NCBI GenBank assembly: GCA_000761475.1 | Contig: JQNW01000001.1 | Coordinates: 620,001 to 684,000, forward strand | Reading direction: 5' to 3' | DNA: 64,000 nt | DNA from: Chromohalobacter israelensis | GTDB lineage: Bacteria > Pseudomonadota > Gammaproteobacteria > Pseudomonadales > Halomonadaceae | Shown here: one piece after another, positions 40,393-50,338 of the stretch | Layout of the letters: each line of letters begins with the position of its first letter | How positions within the stretch are numbered: position 1 is the stretch's first letter | Notes under the pieces: generated by a model | What the model was told of the DNA's origin: nothing | Database searches by the model: none | What the model saw: only the letters and a program-made list of their open reading frames with translations | Program-made: the position numbers and the translations under genes

Positions 40393-43300
40393 GGGCTGCT
40401 CCGGGTTGCTGACGATGCCTGTGTCATGGCTGCCTCGATGTCATGCCGCTTCGCACGTGGCGCCGCACTCTCTTCCAGTGTCGCACGCAACGCCTCGACG
40501 GGGCCCGTGTCGCCCTCCAGCCAGGCATCCAGCGCTTCGATCAGGCGGCGCTCGGGGCGGCGCTGAAACACCCCCTGCCCCGGCGTGCCGTCCACGCCGC
40601 GCAGGAACAGGTAACAGGCGCCCCCCATGTGGGTGTCGTAATCGTAATCGTCGAGGCGTGCCGTCAGCAGGCGGTGCAATGCCAGCACGTACAGCACGTA
40701 CTGCAGGTCGTAACGATGCTCGACCATCGCCTCGGCCAAGGCCTCGGGACGATAATCCGCCGGCGCGTCGCCCAGATGATTGGATTTCCAGTCGAGGACG
40801 TACCAGCGGCCGTCCTCGGCTTCGAACACCAGGTCGATGAACCCCTTGAGCATGCCGTTGAGCTTGCGGGGCGCCAGCCGGGGACGCGGCTCGGGCAAGG
40901 GCTCGAAGGCCGAGACCAGGGCGTCGAGCGGCGCGCTCCACGCCTGGTGGGCGGGCAGCCAGAACTCCAGCTCGGGGCGCCAGGCCGCCAGGCCGTCGAG
41001 ACGAATCTCGGTCCCCGCGTGCCCCGGGAAAGGCGTCGGCAATGCCGTGCACAGCCAGTCGAGCAGCAGCGGCGCCCATTCGGGCTCGAAGCCCCCCAGG
41101 TGCAAGCGCGTGCTGACCAGGCGTTGCAACTCGTCGCGATAGGCCGGCTCGCGCAGGCGATCGAGGTCCACCGCCTCCAGCAAGCCGTGCAAGAAGGTAC
41201 CGGGACGCGGACCGCGAGGAAAGTCGCGCAGGGTGCGCACCGCAGGACGCGGCACCGGGTCCTGCTCGCGACTGACCTCGACATCCAGGGTCGCCGGGGC
41301 ATCCCACGTCATCGAGGCCTCCTCGCCCGCCGGTGCAAGGCGGGCGTCGACGATCAACGCCGAGTACGAGGCGATCCACCAGTCGTCGTCGATGCCGCCG
41401 TTGAAACGTCGCGCCGACGCCACGGCGGGCAGGGCGTGGCGAACGCGCAAGCGATGCGCGGGTGGCGCGGGGCAGGCCTCGACACTCAGCGCCGCCGCGA
41501 GACGTTCGCGCACGTCATGCGCCTGGTCGTCGGCCTCGCAGCCGAGCAACCGCCCCAGTGCCGTCTCGTGCAGGCAACCACTGGTGCCACGACCGCGCCC
41601 CAGATGCGCCACGCCCAGGCGACAGGCGTGCGCGGCCCGCGTCAACGCCACATAGAGAAGCCGCACGTCTTCATCCAGCCGGGCACGTTCGGCGGCGGCC
41701 AGTTGCTCGTCATCGGCGCCATGTACCAGCGCGCGGCCATGCCGGGGGTCGCGCCATTCGAGCAGTCCGGTCCCGCGCTCCGGCTCCGCGGGGCGGTAAT
41801 CGCACACGAACGGCAACAGCACGATGGGGTACTCGAGTCCCTTGGCCTTGTGGATGGTGACCACCTTGACCAGGTCCTCGTCGCTTTCCAGGCGCTGACT
41901 GACGGCCTCGGCGTCGAGTTGTCGGGTGCCCTCGACGAGCGCGCGATGCCACCAGCGCAGCAACGCATGCTCGCCGTCGAGACGCGCCGACACCGTCTGC
42001 GCCAGTTCCCCGAGATGCAGCAGGTCGGTAAGCGCCCGCTCGCCGTCGTCGCGCGCCCCCATGCGCTCGGCCACGCGGAAATCGCGCATCACCGCGCGCA
42101 GCATGGGCAGCACGCCACGCCGCTGCCACTGGCGGTGATAGTCGGCGAAGCGCTCGACCTCGCGCTCCCAGGCCAGCTCGTCGGCGAGCAAGGTCTCCAG
42201 TGCCGCCGGGCTGTCGTTGAGCAACCGCGTCGCCAGGGCGGCCTTCAGACGCGCGTCCTGGCGCGGCTGCGCCACCGCCTCGAAGAGCTGCAGCAGCTCG
42301 AAGGCCAGTGCGGTATCGAAGACACTGGCGCGTTCGCTGAGATACACGCTGCGAATACCGCCCTCGGCCAGCGCGCGGCGTACCGCCAGCGCCTCGCTCC
42401 CCTTGCGTACCAGGATCGCGATATCCGCCGGGCGTACATCGCGTTGCCCGCCCTTCTCGTCGACGAAATGCCAGCCGCCCTCGAGCGCCCGCTGCACCTC
42501 GGCCCGCGCGGCGCTGGCCATGCTCGCCTGATAGTCGGCCTTCGCATGGCGTTCGTCACCCGGCCACCAGGCACCCAACGCCGCCACCTCCTGCCCATCG
42601 GCGTTGCAAAGACGCGCCTTCTGCCCCTTGGCCGCGACTTCGACGAAGGGAATCTCGTCGCTGCCGAACGGCGTGGGATGTCGTGCGAACAGGCGGTTGA
42701 CCGCCTCGACCATGGACACGCTGGAGCGAAAGTTGCGCGTCAGGGTGAAACGGCTGGGGGTCTCGCGACGCGCCGCCAGATAGGTCTCGATGTCGGCGCC
42801 GCGAAAGGCGTAGATCGCCTGCTTGGGATCGCCGATCATCAACAACGTGGTGGTGTCGGCATCGGCCTCAGGAGCACGATAAATACGCGAGAAGATGCGG
42901 TACTGCAGCGGGTCGGTGTCCTGAAACTCGTCGATCAGCGCCACCGGCAGGGCCTGGCGAATGCGTCCCGCCAGCCGCCAGGCCGCCTCCGGCGCGGCTT
43001 CGGGGTCGAGTGCGGCGTCCAGGTCCTGCAGCAGATCGCCGAATTCCCACAACCCCTGGCGGCGCTTCTCGGCGGCGAACATCGCCGCCACGGTGTCGCG
43101 CGCGTGGGCCAGCAATCGCGGGGCCAGGACATCGAAGGGCGTGGCGGTCTCCGCCAGTTCGTCCAGCCGGGCGAAGAACGGATGCGTGGGCACGTCGTGG
43201 CCTTTCTTGGTGGCCTTCTCGAGCTTGGCCTGACTCAGCCAGAAACGGCCCTGGCTGTCGGTCGTGCCGTCATCGGCCTCGAAGGTCGCCAACCATTGCT

Positions 43301-44198
43301 CGAACGCCGCCAGCCGCGTGTCGAGTTCATCCGGCTTGTAGCTGTTCTTGTTGAGCGCGCCGCGCGAGAAGGCCTCGTTCAGGCAACCGGCGATGGCCTC
43401 GCGATCCCAGGCCTGGCGCAGCGAATCCTCCAGCGCCTGGCGTGCCGCCAGCGCGCGCTCGGCGTCGCCCAGCAATGCCGTCAGCGATGCGGGGGCCTCG
43501 ACACGCTCGCCGTCCCACCACAGGGGTTGCGGCCGCGCGTCCTTGAGCAGTGGCTGCAATGCCTGGCTGAGCGCTTCCGGGCCTTCCCAACGGCGGCGAA
43601 TCTCGCGCTGCCAATGCGCAGCGAGCGGATAGAAATGACAACGCCAGTAATCCTCCACCACCCGGGTCAGCAAGGTCGAGCCATCTTGCAGCAGCTCGGC
43701 ACCGAAGCGCGCGCCGGCATCGAAGGCATGACGGGTCAGCATGCGCTGGCAGAAACCGTGAATGGTGAAGATGGCGGCTTCGTCCATCAGTCGCGCGGCT
43801 TGATCGAGCCGCTTGGCGGCGCTTGCCACGGCGGTCTGCCCGGCCTCCACCAGGGGCGTGAGCAAGGCGCCGAGCACATCGTCGTGGCGGGCCTCGGGCG
43901 GGGCCAGCAACCAGTCGCGGGCCTCCTTGAGGCGCGCACGGATGCGCCCGCGCAGTTCGGCGGTGGCGGCTTCGGTGAACGTCACCACGAGGATTTCCGG
44001 CGGCAGCAGCGGACGCGGATAGTCACACGCCTCGCGCCCCGGCAACGGACCGAGCACCAGACGCACGTAGAGCGCCGCCAGGGTAAAGGTCTTGCCGGTC
44101 CCCGCACTGGCCTCGATCAGGTGATGGCCGGCCAGCGGCAGGTGCTCGAGCACCAGCGGCTGGGGCTGCGCCACCGGGGCGTCATCGAACGTCGTCAT
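40389..44198 (-). CDS. recB: exodeoxyribonuclease V subunit beta
   Basis: A 1269-residue UvrD-type 3'-5' helicase fused to a nuclease. Walker A IEASAGTGKTFTLAALYVRL lies near residue 30, VVTFTEAATAELRGRI is motif Ia, ALIDEFQDTDPLQYRIF is motif II, LMIGDPKQAIYAFRGADI is motif III, and TIHKAKGLEYPIVLL is motif V. The C-terminal nuclease has the metal and catalytic residues in YVLDWKSNHLG near residue 1136. The frame is open upstream to 45152 in antisense-like shadow of recC; ATG 44198 overlaps the recC stop by four bases and begins at the conserved N-terminus. Confidence 0.94.
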   Translation of the reverse strand: MTTFDDAPVAQPQPLVLEHLPLAGHHLIEASAGTGKTFTLAALYVRLVLGPLPGREACDYPRPLLPPEILVVTFTEAATAELRGRIRARLKEARDWLLAPPEARHDDVLGALLTPLVEAGQTAVASAAKRLDQAARLMDEAAIFTIHGFCQRMLTRHAFDAGARFGAELLQDGSTLLTRVVEDYWRCHFYPLAAHWQREIRRRWEGPEALSQALQPLLKDARPQPLWWDGERVEAPASLTALLGDAERALAARQALEDSLRQAWDREAIAGCLNEAFSRGALNKNSYKPDELDTRLAAFEQWLATFEADDGTTDSQGRFWLSQAKLEKATKKGHDVPTHPFFARLDELAETATPFDVLAPRLLAHARDTVAAMFAAEKRRQGLWEFGDLLQDLDAALDPEAAPEAAWRLAGRIRQALPVALIDEFQDTDPLQYRIFSRIYRAPEADADTTTLLMIGDPKQAIYAFRGADIETYLAARRETPSRFTLTRNFRSSVSMVEAVNRLFARHPTPFGSDEIPFVEVAAKGQKARLCNADGQEVAALGAWWPGDERHAKADYQASMASAARAEVQRALEGGWHFVDEKGGQRDVRPADIAILVRKGSEALAVRRALAEGGIRSVYLSERASVFDTALAFELLQLFEAVAQPRQDARLKAALATRLLNDSPAALETLLADELAWEREVERFADYHRQWQRRGVLPMLRAVMRDFRVAERMGARDDGERALTDLLHLGELAQTVSARLDGEHALLRWWHRALVEGTRQLDAEAVSQRLESDEDLVKVVTIHKAKGLEYPIVLLPFVCDYRPAEPERGTGLLEWRDPRHGRALVHGADDEQLAAAERARLDEDVRLLYVALTRAAHACRLGVAHLGRGRGTSGCLHETALGRLLGCEADDQAHDVRERLAAALSVEACPAPPAHRLRVRHALPAVASARRFNGGIDDDWWIASYSALIVDARLAPAGEEASMTWDAPATLDVEVSREQDPVPRPAVRTLRDFPRGPRPGTFLHGLLEAVDLDRLREPAYRDELQRLVSTRLHLGGFEPEWAPLLLDWLCTALPTPFPGHAGTEIRLDGLAAWRPELEFWLPAHQAWSAPLDALVSAFEPLPEPRPRLAPRKLNGMLKGFIDLVFEAEDGRWYVLDWKSNHLGDAPADYRPEALAEAMVEHRYDLQYVLYVLALHRLLTARLDDYDYDTHMGGACYLFLRGVDGTPGQGVFQRRPERRLIEALDAWLEGDTGPVEALRATLEESAAPRAKRHDIEAAMTQASSATRSSP

Positions 44199-47100
44199 GC
44201 GCGTCCTCCATGTACTCGCTGGGTCACCTGCGCCAGCATGTCGAGCAAGGGCGCGTAGAGCGTCAGCGAGGCCGCGACGCCCCCTGCCGCCTCGAAGGCG
44301 GCGAAATCGGGCCATAGCTGCCCCAGAGCGCCGTCGCGCGCCCTCAGGGCCGCCGGACCGGCATAGGCATCGGTTTCGTAACGTGCGATCAGCGCCTCGC
44401 GCAGGCCGCTCTCCAGCGGCTCCCCGGCCTGCAGGGCCTCGCAGGTCTCGCGCGGCACGCGTTTCCAGATCTCTTGTGCCACCTCGCCGATCGCCGGCCA
44501 GGGCATGCGGTAGGCACGCGCCCAGGCGTCCAGCCAGGTCGCGAGCTGCTGTCGTGCCGTGGCGGCGGCCATTCCCGGCAAGCTCAGGCAACGATCCTCG
44601 AAGACCGCCGTCCAGCTGCAGGGCGCCTCCAGCGTGGCATTGGCGAGCAGCCAGCGCAGATACCCGCCGTAGAGTCGATGCACCTTGCCGACGTGTCGGT
44701 GCGGCCCCGTGCCTTCGACCTTCAAGTGGCCGTAATGCCCGGGCTCCAGCGTCATCAGGCACCAGGGCGCGGCGCCATCCTCCGGCGCGGCGAACACGTC
44801 GTCGAGGCGTGCCTCCAGCGTCAGCGCCGCCGCGCCCCCCTGGAAGCGAGCGAGAAACGGCGAGGCGGCAGTGCAGGCGGCCACATCGCGACGCCAGCTT
44901 TCCACCTGGCGCGATAAACGGGCCAGGCGTGGCTCGATCAAGGCCTCGCCGAAGCCCGCCGTCGGCAGGCGGCCGGCCAGGCGCAGCCGCTCGGCGACGC
45001 TGGCAAGCGCCACGCCCCCACGCGCGCCGTCGAGCAACTCGCGCTTGAGCCCATGGTCCTCGAGGCCGTCCAGCGCGAAGGGCTCGTTGTCCTCGTCGGG
45101 GACGTGAGGATCGACGTAATGAACCCCCAGGCGCCCGAGGTAGACCGTCCACGGGCGGCGCAGCACGCGTTGCAGGTCGCCCAGCGACAAGGGCTCGTCA
45201 GGCAGCGATGCCATCGAGGCATCCGGCGAGGGGACACCGTCCGCCGTCGCCGCGGCGGTATCTTCAGGCGTCGCGTACAAGGCTTCCCAGCTCGCCTCGT
45301 AGGTGAAACGTGGATCGTCGCGTTCGAAGTAGCGGCGCGAGAAGGGCTGCAACGGGTGCGTCTCGATCAGCCGGCGTGCCAGCCGCGCGTCACGCGAACC
45401 GGCGCCGTCCTCGGGGACGTCCCACCCCTGCTCGAGGGTATCGAGCAACTCGCCGATCAGCACCGAGGGCGGACGCGGCGTGTTGTCGCGCACATCGTGC
45501 CCCACCCAGGAAAGCGTCAGCTTGGCGCGCGCCGACAGCATGGCCTCGAGCATCAGGTAGCGGTCGTCGTCGCGCCGCGACCTGTCACCGGGACGCGGCC
45601 GCGTGGCCATCAGGTCGAAGTCCTGGGGTTGACGCACACGCGGATAATCGCCGTCGTTCATGCCCAGCAGATACACCTCGCGGAACGGAATGGCCCGCAT
45701 CGGCATCAAGGTGGCGAAATTGACCTTGCCCGCCAGAAAGCGTTGCGCCAGACCGCCCTCGTCCAGTTCGGCACGCAAGGCATCGCGCACCACACCGAGC
45801 CCCACCGGCTCCTCGAAATCGGCATGCCGGCATTGCTGGGCCCAACGCGCCAGGGCCGCGTCGAGACGCGCCATGACATCGTGTTCATCCGCCGTGCCAG
45901 GCTGCAGGCAGGCCGCGAACAACGCCTGCAAACGGCCCAGCCACGACATCGGCGTCAAGCGCTCGCCCAGCGCCGCGTACTGCTGTTCCAGGGTACTCAG
46001 CAACGTTGCCACACGCCCCGCAAGATCGGCCTCCAGGCCGCCGACTTCGGCATAGGGCACGATGCCCTGGAAATCCCCCGAGGGGGCATGCCCCAGTGAG
46101 TCTTCACTACCGTCTCGCGCCCCGCCGGCCGAGGGCTCCCCCACGGCATAGCCCAGCAGCATGCGCGACAGTCCGAACCGCCAGCTGTTCTCGCCCAGCG
46201 CCGGGAACCCCAGCGAGTCGCGATGTTCGGCGCTGAGCCCCCAGCGCACGCCACTGCCCGCCAGCCATTGGCGGAGCCGCTCGAGCTCGGCTTCGTCGAT
46301 GGCGAAGGCGGTGCGGAAGGCAGGGACTTCCAGGGCGTCGAGCACCTCGCTCACCGTCAGGCGGCGTTCGGGCAGCTCGAGCAGCAGCAGCGCCAGGGCC
46401 ATGAGCGGGTGTGCCTCGCTGGCCACCTGGTCGGCGATGGTGAAGGGAATGTGTCGGGGATGCGATGGCGGCAACTGGCCGAAGACCGCCTCGATACAGG
46501 GGGCATAGCGGTCGATGTCCGGCACCATGACGATGATGTCGCGGGGACGCAGCGGCTGGCCCGCCGCCTCGGCGCGCTCGAAGGCCGCCAGCAGACGGTC
46601 GTGCAGGATCTCCACCTCGCGCAGCGGTGAGTGAGCGCTGACCAGGGACAGCGACTCGTCATCCTCGGCGATCCTTCGCGGGCCGCCCTCACGCCGGGCA
46701 CGCTCGCCGGGATGCACCAGCTCGAGCACGTCCTGCTGCAACTGCTGCAGCAATGTCGGCGACTGCTCGGGCGCCATGTCGCGGAAGACATCGGTTTCGA
46801 GATCGAACCCGCGGTCGCTTTCGAACTCGTACAGGCCCACGATGAAGTCGCGCCCCTGCGTGCCCCACCCCGCCAGCAACGGGTTGGCATGCAGATGCAG
46901 GGCCTCCTCGTCGAGCTCGGCCAGCCACGGCGCCTCGGGGTGGCGCGCCTCCTGCTCACGCCGGGCCTGCGACGACAGTCGTCCGGCCCGCTTGATGGCA
47001 TCGCGGTCGGAGACGATGTCCCCCCAGTAATGACGGCAGGGGTTGGCGATCATCAAGAACACATCGACCACACCGGAGAGCGCGTGCAAGGCCTCCAGCG

Positions 47101-47827
47101 TCTGTGCGGGCAGCGCCGAGATCCCGAACACGAAGACACGGGGCGGCACGTCGCGGGGCCGCTCGCGCAGCCCCCGGGCGGCGTCGAGAAAGCGCCGATG
47201 CAGGCGTGCGCGGTGGTGCTCGCGCGCAGCGGCCGGGGCGTCCTCGATCAGCGCGCGCCACAGCGCCGGCTGCCAGCGCTGGTCGTCGGGCAGGTCCGCG
47301 GGCGCGTGTTCGCCTCGCTCCCAGGCCTCGATCCATTCGGGGCGGTAGATCAGGTATTGGTCGAAGAGGTCGGCGAGACGCACCGCCAGGTGCCAGCGAC
47401 GCCGTTCGCGTGCCTCCTCCGCGGCGCCCGGCAAGGGACTCGCCTCCAGTGCCTCGCCCTGGAGATAGTCGCGCAGCGGCGCGTAGCACGTCGGATCGTC
47501 GGGAGACGTCTCGGGGTCGAGGCAACGTTCCAGCAACGCCATCAACCGCCAGGCCAGGGGAGTCTTGTCGAACGGGGACTGCTCGGGGATGTCGTCTCCC
47601 AGCACCGCGCGATAGGCGCGCCACACGAAACTGGAAGGCAGCGGAAAGTCCACCGAGGCGGCGATGCCGTCGGCCTCGGCCAGGGTCAAGCGCAGCCACT
47701 GCGCCATGCCGTTGGATTGCACGAGGAAGGTTTCCGGCACCAGCGGCGGTTGACGATGGCGCCGAATGACATCGAGCGCGAGCGTCCCCAGGTCCTCGAG
47801 GTGGTTGGCGTGTATGACGCTGAACAT
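44195..47827 (-). CDS. recC: exodeoxyribonuclease V subunit gamma
   Basis: A 1210-residue RecC, the inactivated helicase-like scaffold that recognises Chi. The N-terminus (VIHANHLEDLGTLAL, FLVQSNGMAQWLRLTLAE, VDFPLPSSFVWRAYRAVLG) and the internal FVFGISALPAQTLEALHAL and YLLGMNDGDYPR segments are typical of the family; length is near that of E. coli RecC (1122). It is the first gene of the recC-recB-recD operon, transcribed leftward and divergent from the biotin operon across about 235 bases. Confidence 0.94.
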   Translation of the reverse strand: MFSVIHANHLEDLGTLALDVIRRHRQPPLVPETFLVQSNGMAQWLRLTLAEADGIAASVDFPLPSSFVWRAYRAVLGDDIPEQSPFDKTPLAWRLMALLERCLDPETSPDDPTCYAPLRDYLQGEALEASPLPGAAEEARERRRWHLAVRLADLFDQYLIYRPEWIEAWERGEHAPADLPDDQRWQPALWRALIEDAPAAAREHHRARLHRRFLDAARGLRERPRDVPPRVFVFGISALPAQTLEALHALSGVVDVFLMIANPCRHYWGDIVSDRDAIKRAGRLSSQARREQEARHPEAPWLAELDEEALHLHANPLLAGWGTQGRDFIVGLYEFESDRGFDLETDVFRDMAPEQSPTLLQQLQQDVLELVHPGERARREGGPRRIAEDDESLSLVSAHSPLREVEILHDRLLAAFERAEAAGQPLRPRDIIVMVPDIDRYAPCIEAVFGQLPPSHPRHIPFTIADQVASEAHPLMALALLLLELPERRLTVSEVLDALEVPAFRTAFAIDEAELERLRQWLAGSGVRWGLSAEHRDSLGFPALGENSWRFGLSRMLLGYAVGEPSAGGARDGSEDSLGHAPSGDFQGIVPYAEVGGLEADLAGRVATLLSTLEQQYAALGERLTPMSWLGRLQALFAACLQPGTADEHDVMARLDAALARWAQQCRHADFEEPVGLGVVRDALRAELDEGGLAQRFLAGKVNFATLMPMRAIPFREVYLLGMNDGDYPRVRQPQDFDLMATRPRPGDRSRRDDDRYLMLEAMLSARAKLTLSWVGHDVRDNTPRPPSVLIGELLDTLEQGWDVPEDGAGSRDARLARRLIETHPLQPFSRRYFERDDPRFTYEASWEALYATPEDTAAATADGVPSPDASMASLPDEPLSLGDLQRVLRRPWTVYLGRLGVHYVDPHVPDEDNEPFALDGLEDHGLKRELLDGARGGVALASVAERLRLAGRLPTAGFGEALIEPRLARLSRQVESWRRDVAACTAASPFLARFQGGAAALTLEARLDDVFAAPEDGAAPWCLMTLEPGHYGHLKVEGTGPHRHVGKVHRLYGGYLRWLLANATLEAPCSWTAVFEDRCLSLPGMAAATARQQLATWLDAWARAYRMPWPAIGEVAQEIWKRVPRETCEALQAGEPLESGLREALIARYETDAYAGPAALRARDGALGQLWPDFAAFEAAGGVAASLTLYAPLLDMLAQVTQRVHGGRA

Positions 47828-47959
47828 GCTGGCTCCCGGCGGTCGAGGTGGCGTCCAGCGGCATCTTACACCATCGCGAGGGCAGCCCCGAGCCCGGGGA
47901 GGACGGAAGACAACCGACGCGCCTGGCGGCCGGTACGCCGAGCGCTGTCGCCCGCCGTC

Positions 47960-47992
47960 TTGTCAACCTTAAGCGGTGAGACAGGTTGACAT
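47960..47992. promoter_or_regulatory. BirA operator of the biotin operon
   Basis: TTGTCAACC (47960-47968), 15 bases, GGTTGACAT (47984-47992): the dyad and spacing match the TTGTnAACC-N15-GGTTnACAA type of BirA operator. TTGACA within the right arm could be the -35 of the bio promoter, with a weak -10 (TACCCT) near 48008. Biotin-loaded BirA would therefore repress the operon. Confidence 0.8.
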
Positions 47993-48014
47993 ATCGGCGC
48001 AGCCTCGTACCCTC

Positions 48015-48048
48015 TTGGTCAACCTTTTAAAAATCATAAGTTGACCAT
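48015..48048. promoter_or_regulatory. second BirA-like dyad
   Basis: TTGGTCAAC (48015-48023) and GTTGACCAT (48040-48048) form a further dyad with the same GTCAAC core but a 16-base spacer. It sits just before bioB and could be an auxiliary BirA site. Confidence 0.45.
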
Positions 48049-48061
48049 AAGCGAGAATCTC

Positions 48062-49174
48062 ATGACCGCCCAGTCCCGCGACCCTGCCTGGACCGATGCG
48101 TCGCCGACCTTCCAGCCGACGATGCGCCACGACTGGTCCCTGGAGGAGATCGAAGCGCTGTTCGCGCTGCCCTTCAACGACCTGCTGTTCCGTGCCCAGC
48201 AGGTCCACCGCGCGCACTTCGATCCCAACGCCGTGCAGGTCTCGACCCTGCTGTCGATCAAGACCGGCGCCTGCCCCGAGGACTGCAAGTACTGCCCGCA
48301 ATCCGGGCACTACAACACCGGCCTCGGCAAGGAGAAGCTGCTCGAGATCGAGAAGGTGGTGGAGCAGGCCCGTGCCGCCAAGGCGGCCGGTGCCAGCCGC
48401 TTCTGCATGGGCGCCGCCTGGCGCAGCCCGCGGGAGAAGGATCTGCGGGTGGTGACGGAGATGGTCGGCCGGGTCAAGGCGCTGGGGCTGGAGACCTGCA
48501 TGACCCTGGGCATGGTCGACGTCGATCAGGCCAGGCGCCTCGCCGAGGCCGGGCTCGACTACTACAACCACAACCTGGATACCTCGCCGGACTACTACGG
48601 CGAGATCATCACCACCCGCACCTATGCCGACCGCCTGGAGACGCTCGCCAACGTGCGCGAAGCGGGCATGAAGGTCTGCTCCGGCGGCATCCTGGGCATG
48701 GGCGAGGCACCCCGCGATCGCGCCGCCCTGCTCCAGCAGCTGGTACGCCTGGATCCGCATCCCGAGTCGGTGCCGATCAACATGCTGGTCAAGGTGCCGG
48801 GCACCCCGATGGAAAACGTCGAGGACATGGACCCGCTGACGTTCATTCGCGCCATCGCCGTGGCCCGCATCCTGATGCCCAAGAGCCACGTGCGCCTGTC
48901 CGCCGGGCGCGAGCAGATGGACGAGTCGACCCAGGCCCTGGCCTTCCTGGCCGGCGCCAACTCGATCTTCTACGGCGACATCCTGCTGACCACCGGCAAC
49001 CCCCAGGTGGAGCGCGACCGGGCACTGTTCGACAAGCTCGGCCTGCATCCCGAACCCAGCGACCCGCATGCGGACGACGCCCACCATGACGACGAACAGG
49101 CCGAGATCGCGCTGGCCCATGCCATTCAGCGCCAGCGTGACGACGCCCTTTTCTACGACGCCACCCGGGGCTGA
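48062..49174 (+). CDS. bioB: biotin synthase
   Basis: A 370-residue radical-SAM enzyme that inserts sulfur into dethiobiotin. The [4Fe-4S] cluster ligands are Cys71, Cys75 and Cys78 in [12 protein letters not shown]. Also conserved are [29 protein letters not shown], the [2Fe-2S] ligand region [10 protein letters not shown], and the Arg in [12 protein letters not shown] His/Asp-rich tail (about residues 330-345) is lineage-specific. TTG 48041 is an in-frame alternative start, but ATG 48062 fits the family N-terminus. First gene of bioBFHCDA. Confidence 0.95.
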   Translation: MTAQSRDPAWTDASPTFQPTMRHDWSLEEIEALFALPFNDLLFRAQQVHRAHFDPNAVQVSTLLSIKTGACPEDCKYCPQSGHYNTGLGKEKLLEIEKVVEQARAAKAAGASRFCMGAAWRSPREKDLRVVTEMVGRVKALGLETCMTLGMVDVDQARRLAEAGLDYYNHNLDTSPDYYGEIITTRTYADRLETLANVREAGMKVCSGGILGMGEAPRDRAALLQQLVRLDPHPESVPINMLVKVPGTPMENVEDMDPLTFIRAIAVARILMPKSHVRLSAGREQMDESTQALAFLAGANSIFYGDILLTTGNPQVERDRALFDKLGLHPEPSDPHADDAHHDDEQAEIALAHAIQRQRDDALFYDATRG

Positions 49175-49177
49175 GTC

Positions 49178-50338
49178 ATGGGCTCGCGTACGGATCCCTG
49201 GTCGGCGCGGCTGGCGAAGGCCGCGGAACAGCGCCATGCCGACGGCGGCTGGCGGCAGCGTCCCACGCTGAGCGATGTCGCGCCCTTCATCGACTTCGCC
49301 GGCAACGATTATCTGGGCCTGGCCGACGACCCGCGTCTGGCCGAGGCTCAGGCCGAGGCCGCGAGACGCCTGGGAGCAGGCGCCAAGGCATCGCACCTGG
49401 TGTCCGGCCACCTCGAGATCCATGAACGTCTCGAGCGACGCCTGGCCCAACTGACCGGACGTCCCCGTGCCCTGCTTTTCTCCACCGGCTACATGGCCAA
49501 TCTCGGCGTCCTGCAGGCGCTATGCGACCGCCATACGCGCGTGTTCCAGGATCGTCTGAACCACGCCTCGCTGATCGATGGCGCAAGGCTCGCCGGCGCG
49601 ACCTCGCGGCGTTTTCACCATCGCGACCTCGAGGATCTGGAGCGGCTGCTCGCCCGCGCCCCGGACGATGCGCCGACGCTGGTGGTCAGCGACGGCGTGT
49701 TCAGCATGGACGGCGACGTGGCCGAGGTGGGAGCGCTCGCCGCGACCGCCCGTCGCCACGGGGCCTGGCTGATGATCGACGACGCCCATGGTCTCGGTGT
49801 GCTCGGCGAGGTCGGCGACGGTTGCGTGGGTCGCGCCCATGATCGTCGTGAGGTGCCGGTGCTGGTCGGCACGCTCGGCAAGGCACTGGGCAGTGCCGGG
49901 GCCTTCGTGGCCGGCGACGAGGCGCTGATCGACCACCTGATCCAGTTTGCCCGTCCCTACGTCTACACTACCGCCCAGCCCCCCGGCGTGGCGGCGGCCA
50001 CCCTGACCGCCCTGGATGTGCTCGAGCGCGAACCCGAGCGCCGCGCCCGACTGCATGAACGCATCGCCGACTTTCGACGCGAGGCTGGGACGCTCGGCTT
50101 GCCGCTGACCGACTCTCGGACGCCCATTCAACCCATCGTGCTGGGTGACAACGCCCGCGTCATGCGCTGGGCCGAGCGCTTGGCCCGGGCGGGATTGCGT
50201 GTCGGCGCCATCCGCGCGCCCACGGTCCCCAAGGGCGAGGCGCGGCTGCGCATCACCCTCTCCGCCGCCCACGACGACGACGCCCTGGGCGCTCTGCTCG
50301 AGGGGCTCGCGACCTGCCAGCGGGAGGAGGCCGCATGA
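49178..50338 (+). CDS. bioF: 8-amino-7-oxononanoate synthase
   Basis: A 386-residue PLP enzyme that condenses pimeloyl-ACP with L-alanine in biotin ring assembly. Seen: FAGNDYLGLADDPRL near the start, GAGAKASHLVSGHLEIHERLE, LLFSTGYMANLG, the PLP-contacting MIDDAHGLGVLGE and the Schiff-base Lys in VLVGTLGKALGSAGAF near residue 233. It lies three bases after bioB and overlaps bioH by four. Confidence 0.95.
   Translation: MGSRTDPWSARLAKAAEQRHADGGWRQRPTLSDVAPFIDFAGNDYLGLADDPRLAEAQAEAARRLGAGAKASHLVSGHLEIHERLERRLAQLTGRPRALLFSTGYMANLGVLQALCDRHTRVFQDRLNHASLIDGARLAGATSRRFHHRDLEDLERLLARAPDDAPTLVVSDGVFSMDGDVAEVGALAATARRHGAWLMIDDAHGLGVLGEVGDGCVGRAHDRREVPVLVGTLGKALGSAGAFVAGDEALIDHLIQFARPYVYTTAQPPGVAAATLTALDVLEREPERRARLHERIADFRREAGTLGLPLTDSRTPIQPIVLGDNARVMRWAERLARAGLRVGAIRAPTVPKGEARLRITLSAAHDDDALGALLEGLATCQREEAA

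Noticed and set aside
40443..44258. A 1271-codon open frame on the plus strand, opposite recB
   Set aside because: Composed of His/Arg/Gln-rich shadow sequence with no domain; arises from GC-rich codon use of recB. No ribosome binding site or partner.
46631..47989. A 452-codon plus-strand frame opposite recC
   Set aside because: No domain; low-complexity shadow of recC.
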